This document shows positions 57,809 to 64,000 of a stretch of DNA of 64,000 nt, one piece after another. The DNA is from Linepithema humile (Eukaryota; Arthropoda; Insecta; Hymenoptera; Formicidae): positions 11,647,501-11,711,500 of the forward strand of contig NC_090134.1 of assembly GCF_040581485.1 (NCBI RefSeq). The letters are read 5' to 3'. The position numbers and the translations under genes were made by a program. The notes below the pieces were generated by a model, which had not been told where the DNA came from, ran no database searches, and saw nothing but the letters and a program-made list of their open reading frames with translations. The number at the start of each line of letters is the position of its first letter. Position 1 is the first letter of the stretch.

Positions 57809-58084
57809 TTTAAATAATTCAGAAAATATAATATACATATATATACATAAATATATAATATACATAAATATACATATTAAAACCATAATTTTTAAATAGT
57901 TTAAATAATTCATATATTGTATATACATGCCTTTAATATGTTATATTTTCTGAATTATTTAAACTATTTAAAAATTAACACAAACAGATTAACGTAAATA
58001 ATTAATACATGTCTTTTAAATACTTACTTATAAATAACTTCCTTATATCGATTAAATCTTCTGCCACGAATCACTTCAGTATCT
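57809..58084. repeat. AT-rich stretch with an inverted repeat
   Basis: TTAATTTTTAAATAGTTTAA with AATAATTCAGAAAATATAA at about 57794 is mirrored near 57940-57980 (TTATATTTTCTGAATTATTT). No gene. Confidence 0.6.
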
Positions 58085-58545
58085 TTTAAATATGAAAATG
58101 CATTCTGCGCTATGCGCAGTAAATTGTTAAAAAATGCATTCTGCGCTTTACGCAGTAAAATATATGAATTAATATTCTCTTAAGAGACATTCTGCGCTAC
58201 GCGCAGTAAATTAAAATAAAATGCATTCTGCGCTATGCGCAGTAAATTGTTAAAAAATGCATTCTGCGCTTTACGCAGTGAAATATATGAATTAATATTC
58301 TCTTAAGAGACATTCTGCGCTACGCGCAGTAAATTAAAATAAAATGCATTCTGCGCTATGCGCAGTAAATTGTTAAAAAATGCATTCTGCGTTTTACGCA
58401 GTGAAATATATGAATTAATATTCTCTTAAGAGACATTCTGCGCTACGCGCAGTGAATTGAAATAAAATGTATTCTGCGCTATGCGCAGTAAATTGTTAAA
58501 AAATGCATTCTGCGCTATGCGCAGTAAATTATTAAAAAATGTATT
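58085..58545. repeat. 123-bp minisatellite of small hairpins, ~3.7 units
   Basis: Units start at 58101, 58224, 58347 and 58470 (period 123). Each contains three variants of ATTCTGCGCTATGCGCAGTA, that is the palindromes CTGCGCTATGCGCAG, CTGCGCTTTACGCAG and CTGCGCTACGCGCAG, separated by AT-rich spacers including TTAATATTCTCTTAAGAGA. About eleven hairpins in 450 bp. Confidence 0.93.
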
Positions 58546-58809
58546 CTGATTTTTGTATTTTACAAAGTTGAAGAATATATTTCAACATGTTTGAAAATAA
58601 ATATATACTATTTTTTAACATTTTTAGTTGCTTTATTTTTTGAATTTTTATATTTACCATTGCTTTTGATTCTTATTATTTGGTCTTCTCAGTTTTTCTT
58701 TTTTTTTCTGTCTTATTTTAATTTATATTATTAATTTATTTTCTCGTTAGTTATAAACTGTTGCTCAATGGTGCAAGATGGTTAACTGTGTTCAAATTTT
58801 CTTATTATA
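58546..58809. other. T-rich spacer after the P-element gene
   Basis: No gene recognised; it may be the 3' untranslated part and terminal region of the P-like element. Confidence 0.4.
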
Positions 58810-61557
58810 ATATTATTTTTATTTTATTTTTTTTTGTAGGTTTTTGAGTTTTCTATGAGGTTTACTAGTAACAGTACTACTGCTTTTGTCAATGCGATTG
58901 TTATATCTTGTACGAGAATATAATTTAACGCTTATCATAAATTTCAATGCTTGCAAACGATGATTATAACACGCATTGCTTTTATCTAACCATTCAGGAT
59001 ATTTTTTATTTGTTAAATTAACACATTCATTTGATAGCTTATCTAGAATCTGCGTAGATGCTCAATAATGTTGCCAGACACGATTAAATGCCATTAGTTG
59101 TGTTTCGATTACATTAGCAAAAAGAGTTGTTGGTCTTATCTTCCTATTATTACAAAGTTAGTAAGACTTTGTAATAATAGGAGCATCTTCATCTATATTT
59201 GGATATTCGCGAAATTCAATATACTTTTCATTTTCTGTTACATCATCCATTGGCGTTTTCATCATAATGTCGCGACAATTGTCGCAATTTGTTTTTGTAA
59301 TACTTCGTCGTGCTATGTATCCAGCAAAAAATGCAATAGCATTTTGATCATAACATGTTATTAAACTTATATTTTCAGATTTTTCCATATCAAATTTTTC
59401 TATAATTTCTGCATCTTCTGTAAATAATTCATTTTCAGGTTCAATGTCATGTATAGTAACATTAGTTTCATTCAAGGCATTCTCTATCGTTTTAACAAGT
59501 TGACTCGGTGGATTAATGAGAGTTTCAGTTTCTGGACACTGAATATTGCCTTTATCGCTTGTTTGGATATATCCTGTAGATAATATATGTCTAAAAGAAA
59601 GTCTGACCATTCTTGCTGTAGGATTAGGATTAAATCCACCGCGTTGTCTTAATTTGGAGAATAAATGTTCGACAGAGTCTTGATTACACAATCCTGTAGC
59701 AAGTTCGAATGTTTCATATTGCTCTTTTAGTCCTTTATATGTTTCAAGAATTGCTGGTATTGTTAAAGTGAAACCTTTCAAACAAGGAATTTTTGAAATT
59801 CTGTCTGATGACAGAGACCATCTTGAGCACCATTCAACAAAATTTCTTAATAAAATTTCAATATCTTGATTTTTGGAAGACAATAATCGTTTTCCACCAA
59901 ATTTAATGTTCAAACTATAAGAATTGCAGGCATCAATTATCTTATTCATATGCTCTGTAAAGTCAGCTGTTGCTTCCCAAGTATTTGTTTGTAACTGTTT
60001 ACTATATCCTGCTGTTTTTATTGCAGCTGCAAACCTGTTACTAAATATTTGAAAAACTCTTTTCACATTCATTGCTTCAAAGGTATTGGGCCGAATATGT
60101 GCTGCTGTTATGTGCGATAATAAATTTGAACCTCCTTGTGCGGCGTTATCAATAGACCATGTTATTTCATAGTCGAGATATGATGCTATTATTTTTCCAT
60201 CGCAATACAAATATTTATGTTTTCTTAACAAGCTTGCCAATCTTTTTACCAAATGTGGAAAATCAAATGATGCGTAATATTTTTTTTCATTATGTATAAA
60301 ATATGTCTTATCTGAGTGCACACCAAGTTGAGCATAAGCGCTTTGATTAGAGGGACCTTGATCGCACGTTATAAGTCGTACATCAGCACCCGTTTTGCTC
60401 AATCTATCTAAGCATTCTTTCATTAAAATCACTATTTCTTCCGCTTTCATACATTTTCCTGGGAGAAAATATGCTAGCGGTTGACGCCATGGATGAAGCG
60501 CATTTATACTATCCACACAAAATACAAATACGCATTTTGTCCTTTCACTTTTCCTTTCTAAAGGCCCAAGATTAACGAGTCCTTCTATTTGATCCAGACT
60601 AAATGAGTATTCTTCATATGATTTTATATACATTTCATCCCATTTTAAAGCACAAACTCTTTGTTCTACAGGCAACTTTGAAATTTTTTCCTGCAATTTA
60701 CGGAATATAACATCATAAAATCCTGACATTTATATTAAATTCTTCGTGCCATCTTCTAATAGTTCGTTCTGCAGGAAAATTGCAACCTGCCTTTTGTAAA
60801 CGACGCAATGCAGATGCCGAATAATAAAAAAGCTGTTTCGAAAGAGTTTTTCCTTCCTCTGTATATGCCGCATGTGGAGTATGGAGCTGTAAATTAATCA
60901 TTGCTTTTGCAACGGGATGCAGATTTTGTTCATTAATTAAATTTTGTATTTTTTTTTTGTTATTTTTTTTATTTATTTTTTTCTTAGGAACTTGGCGACG
61001 TTGTAAACGCAATTTTAAACGCTTTATAGTCTGCCGCAAACGAATATTTTCACGTTTTAAACTTTTAATTATCTTTTTTGGATTATATTCTTCTTTACAA
61101 TTTTTTGTCATTAACAGATCACATTTATCAATGTTTTCATATCTTACAGGTTCTAAATGCATCCATTCTGTAATATCTTCCTCCTCTAATGATTTGTCAA
61201 AACTTAATTTTGCTGGAAGATAAGTTTGTTTGAATCGATCTAATAATTGATTATTTATTTTATCATTATGATCGATATTAAATGATGTTCCTGCAATTGC
61301 GTTATTATATGTATTTCCTACTTCTTCCATTTCTTTTATTTGGTTTTGTTCTTTTTTTGCTCTTTGCATCTCTCCTATTTCCATAACTGCCTCAGATTTT
61401 TCTTCTAAATTTATCAAATCATTAAATCGAATTGGCACAGCATCGCGTTTTAATGTTTTCTTGCCTTCTCCCTTAAATGAGTTAGCATTAAAATGATCTG
61501 CACACAGACCAGCACGACGAACTGAATTGACAGTCCATTTTTCTAATTTAATATTCC
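58810..61557 (-). pseudogene. P-element (THAP9-like) transposase
   Basis: Exon starts at 61557 after TTATTTTAG and reads the second half of a THAP domain (RRAGLCADHF, LKRDAVPIRF), a coiled coil (IIKSLKRENIRLRQTIKRLK) and the P-type N-terminal part (AERTIRRWHEEF). A one-base frameshift at about 60720-60728 leads into SGFYDVIFRKL and the catalytic domain: LKWDEMYIK (first Asp), ITCDQGPSN (second Asp), the GTP-binding insertion region, and CNQDSVEHLFSKLRQRGGFN (acidic Glu). A TAA at 59158-59160 ends the long frame, but the same frame continues recognisably (LFANVIETQLMAFNRVWQHY, TGA, then KKYPEWLDKSN) to about 58810. The first THAP exon is not found. P transposases use GTP as cofactor; this copy is inactive. 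Confidence 0.87.
59143..59181. repeat. Perfect 16-bp-arm hairpin over the P transposase stop
   Basis: CCTATTATTACAAAGT, 7-base loop, ACTTTGTAATAATAGG. It covers the premature TAA; the second arm looks like an inverted duplication of the coding text that introduced the stop. Confidence 0.85.
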
Positions 61558-61662
61558 CTAAAATAAAGTAATAAAAAACGATTAACAAATAGTAAATATT
61601 TTGAAAGTACTTTCAAAACATAATTATTTTATTTCTAAATGATAAATGAGATAATAATTGAG

Positions 61663-62512
61663 GGTGCGGATCAAAGAACTCACGATTTTTTACAACTTTA
61701 ACTATTGTTATTTGTTAAATTACTATCGTCCTAAAAACCGCGTCTCTGGAGTGTATGTGAAATATTTCGAAATAATAATAATAAAAGTATTTAATTAAGA
61801 AACCGTATAAATAATAGTTTATCATTTCGATATTTCGTGGGAAGTGAGCGATTGTTCAAATGTATAACCATTAAAAAATCATTATAAAATCGAGTCCTGG
61901 AAATCCGAACAGCGAGTACGCTGCCTGATGGTGCTCAGCGCTCACGAAGCTGTCATTGCCGGCGTCGCATATTTTCTTATAAAATGCATATTTCCGCAAA
62001 TTTTCAATGAATCGATCTGAAAATTTCCAGAAATCTTTCTTCAGTAGTGAGGAACAAATGTATCACTGGAAGTTGTTCCAAATTTCAAGTTCCCTCGATA
62101 CTTTTTGTCGGCGAAACTAAAAAAACGTGGTTACCGATTAGCCTCAATTTGCAATTAATTATTATTAAACAATAGGCGATTTTCAGCTTTTTTATTGTTT
62201 TGTAGGCATCGCTAGACTATACTGCATACGTATACCAAATTTCAAACAATTTCAATAAAATTTGGCCAAATTACGACGATTTATATCTTAAAATCTTATT
62301 GAATTTGGGGATAAAAATTTTTCAGTTTTTTATTTTTATTATTAAAAATAAGCATCGAACAAAAACTGCAAATAGAAAAAAGTTCCGTCTCGTCGATCTC
62401 TACAAGCCTATATTAAAAAAAATTAATTTTACGACTTTCAAAATTTTCATGCTCTGAGACGTTTGGACAATACTTTTACAGGATTTCAAGCGCTGGGCGA
62501 ATTCTTTGATCC
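61663..62512. mobile_element. Possible 850-bp non-autonomous TIR element
   Basis: GAGGGTGCGGATCAAAGAAC at the left and GACGGTCCGGATCAAAGAAT (complement of the right end) are inverted; AATT flanks both. Inside is non-coding. It lies just upstream of the P-like gene. Confidence 0.55.
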
Positions 62513-62518
62513 GGACCG

Positions 62519-63130
62519 TCAATTCTATCTATCTGTTACGCTTGGTCGACCCGCTAAACTTATTTTTAGCCGAGCGCGCGTCACACAGGTACAGCGTTTC
62601 GTGTGTGTGTGAGATGTGCTTGGGCTCGATAGTTGCTTTCAAAAAAAAATATGTAGTTTGCAACATGCAACTGCATACTTTTTTTTAAAACCAATGTGTT
62701 TTCTTTATACCAATTGATTCGTCTCATTATTTTATGCATAAAAGTATTAAGGTAAAATTCCCAAAAATTGAATGTTTTACAAGATATTTTGTATTTTATG
62801 TCAAAATACTGTAATTTACAAGCTTCATAACTCAAAAAGTACTTAATGAAAAATAACTTCATTATAGTGTTTTGAAAAGCTCTTGACACCAGCTATTAGA
62901 TTTTGGAATCAAAAATAGGGGTTTCCATTTTAAAAAATTACTCTGACCTTCAAATGACCTTGAAAATCAACTGCGAGGTCAAAGTCAAGGTCACCCTCAG
63001 ATAGATCCCTCGAAATCATACAAATTTCGTCTGAGCCATTTTTTTGTACAAGCACATCCCTACGTTTTAAAAGGGTGGGACGGGTGGTCTGAAACACCCG
63101 GTATTGTACTTTATTTAACTATTCTTTAAT
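62519..63130. repeat. Second copy of the 27.3-kb element core
   Basis: 62643-62905 is about 95% like 27290-27545 (GTAGTTTGCAACATGCAACT onward), followed by different TGACCTT-rich sequence and a GGGTGGGACGGGTGGTCTGA end at about 63075. A related but distinct element; its left end was not found. Confidence 0.7.
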
Positions 63131-63589
63131 GTTTTTTTTATAAACTTCTTATATCAAAAAGTTTAATTTTTTATGAAATCCTTACATATTCAGCAAGCAC
63201 TAGTAAAATACATATTAATGCGTGAAAGATGCCGAGATCATCTCTCTATTGCGCAATATATAATTACAAGGAAAATATCAGAATAACAAAAGTCTTAATT
63301 TATTTTATCCATAAATTCGTAATACGTTCTTTAGCCTATTAAAAATCAAATATCAAATAACTTTGCTCTACAAGATATCAAAACTCGAATTAAGAGTATC
63401 ATTTTTAAATTATTTTATAAACAAATTTAAGATTGCTACTTTTACTTATACATTCGACAGCAAAATTAAAGTATCACTCATTCTGCTCTCTAAAAATAGG
63501 CAAATTTCGAAAAAGTGTAACTTTGTCAAAAATGATCATAATGAAATATTCCATATTCAAATTTTACATTTAAAATCTTTACTTTTCAG
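63131..63589. other. AT-rich stretch
   Basis: No gene recognised. Confidence 0.5.
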
Positions 63590-64000
63590 ATTGGTACTTT
63601 AGTAAACAAGTTACTGATTTTTTACGAAACTATACGGATACAAATAAACAATGCAAAATGCGTTAAATTTCAAAATTTTTGTATAAACTTTGCAAAGTTC
63701 CATGACATGAATTAAAAATCACACACAAATGCGGTTTATAGCTTTTGAAAGTGTTAATATTGAAGCAAAAATAGTTTTTTTACTTTAACATTGAATAATT
63801 TGTTGAAAAAAATTGCACAACGTTCAAACAAATAAATTAAAGGTAAAGATTTACGCTTTCAAATAAGGTAAACCGCATTTGTATGCGATTTATAAATCAT
63901 GCATTGGAACTTCTCAAAGTAAAAAATTTTAAAATTTGACGCATTTCTATTTATATTTGATGTAGCTTTGTAAAAAATCAGTAAGTCATTTACTAAAATA
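63590..64000. mobile_element. Fold-back repeat running off the window
   Basis: TACTTTAGTAAACAAGTTAC with TGATTTTTTACGAAAC (63594) is mirrored by the last bases of the window (GTAAAAAATCAGTAAGTCAT); inner pairs ACAAATGCGGTTTA / TAAACCGCATTTGT meet at about 63800. The far end is outside the window. Confidence 0.7.

Noticed and set aside
58085..58545. CRISPR-like array of hairpin repeats
   Set aside because: Eukaryotic context; the parts between hairpins are themselves repeated every 123 bp and are not unique spacers; no cas genes.

Overview
This is an AT-rich, intron-bearing arthropod genome window with no bacterial features. The spliced host genes, the THAP, BEN and MADF accessory proteins and the repeat families point to an insect. 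A hymenopteran, probably an ant, is my inference from the repeat types and not something the sequence proves. About 80% of the window is transposable elements, many nested inside each other. Only four plausible host transcription units are visible: a gastrulation-defective-like serine protease (+, about 24.0-26.5 kb, 3' part), TRAPPC2L (-, 52.46-53.24 kb), an ETFRF1/LYRM5-like LYR protein (-, 53.71-54.16 kb) and an unrecognised acidic plus RGG/Trp-rich protein (-, 55.73-56.67 kb).

Layout. 1-0.55 kb: THAP-domain gene fragment (-). 0.67-13.8 kb: a decayed PIF/Harbinger element (HARBI1-like transposase on +, MADF protein on -) whose transposase reading frame is split by a 10,755-bp element at 1507-12261. 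That inner element has two 1,140-bp inverted arms, a 2-bp target duplication, a 933-aa Tnp2/CACTA-type transposase in four exons (+) and a divergent seven-exon BEN-domain protein (-). This two-gene transposon is the most interesting object here. 14.2-21.8 kb: a fold-back element with tandem 96-bp repeats, holding a degenerate Ty3/Gypsy element (14968-21349), itself split by a 930-bp hAT-type element with an exact 8-bp target duplication. 22.1-23.8 kb: MITE and LINE relic. 24-26.5 kb: serine protease, with a large palindrome in its last intron. 27-32 kb: TIR element, 60-bp minisatellite, long GA microsatellite, possible solo LTR. 32.1-35.3 kb: Tigger-like DNA transposon with about 560-bp TIRs and a transposase carrying a C-terminal AN1-like zinc finger. 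35.6-37.2 kb: old fold-back repeat and a MITE. 37.9-42.6 kb: complete but mutated Ty3/Gypsy element with a 5-bp target duplication. 43-46.3 kb: unknown ORF, a tract built of TTACCG/TATCGTTT words, a 9-bp array, and an LTR plus integrase relic of a third Gypsy element (-). 46.3-50.5 kb: a THAP-only fold-back transposon with a 2.1-kb perfect-looking palindrome (9-bp target duplication, MULE-like) inserted in it. 50.5-51.8 kb: mariner-like relic. 52.4-56.7 kb: host gene cluster. 57-58.5 kb: inverted repeats and a 123-bp minisatellite made of small hairpins. 58.8-61.6 kb: P-element (THAP9-like) transposase pseudogene. 61.7-64 kb: non-autonomous repeats.

How it fits together. Nesting gives a relative order: Harbinger before the CACTA/BEN element; fold-back before Gypsy-1 before hAT; THAP fold-back before the MULE palindrome. 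Most transposon genes carry stops or frameshifts. The Tnp2 transposase is the one large transposon frame that reads open throughout, and its element also has nearly identical arms, so it looks the youngest. All exon joins were done by eye from splice consensus and reading frame, without alignment tools.
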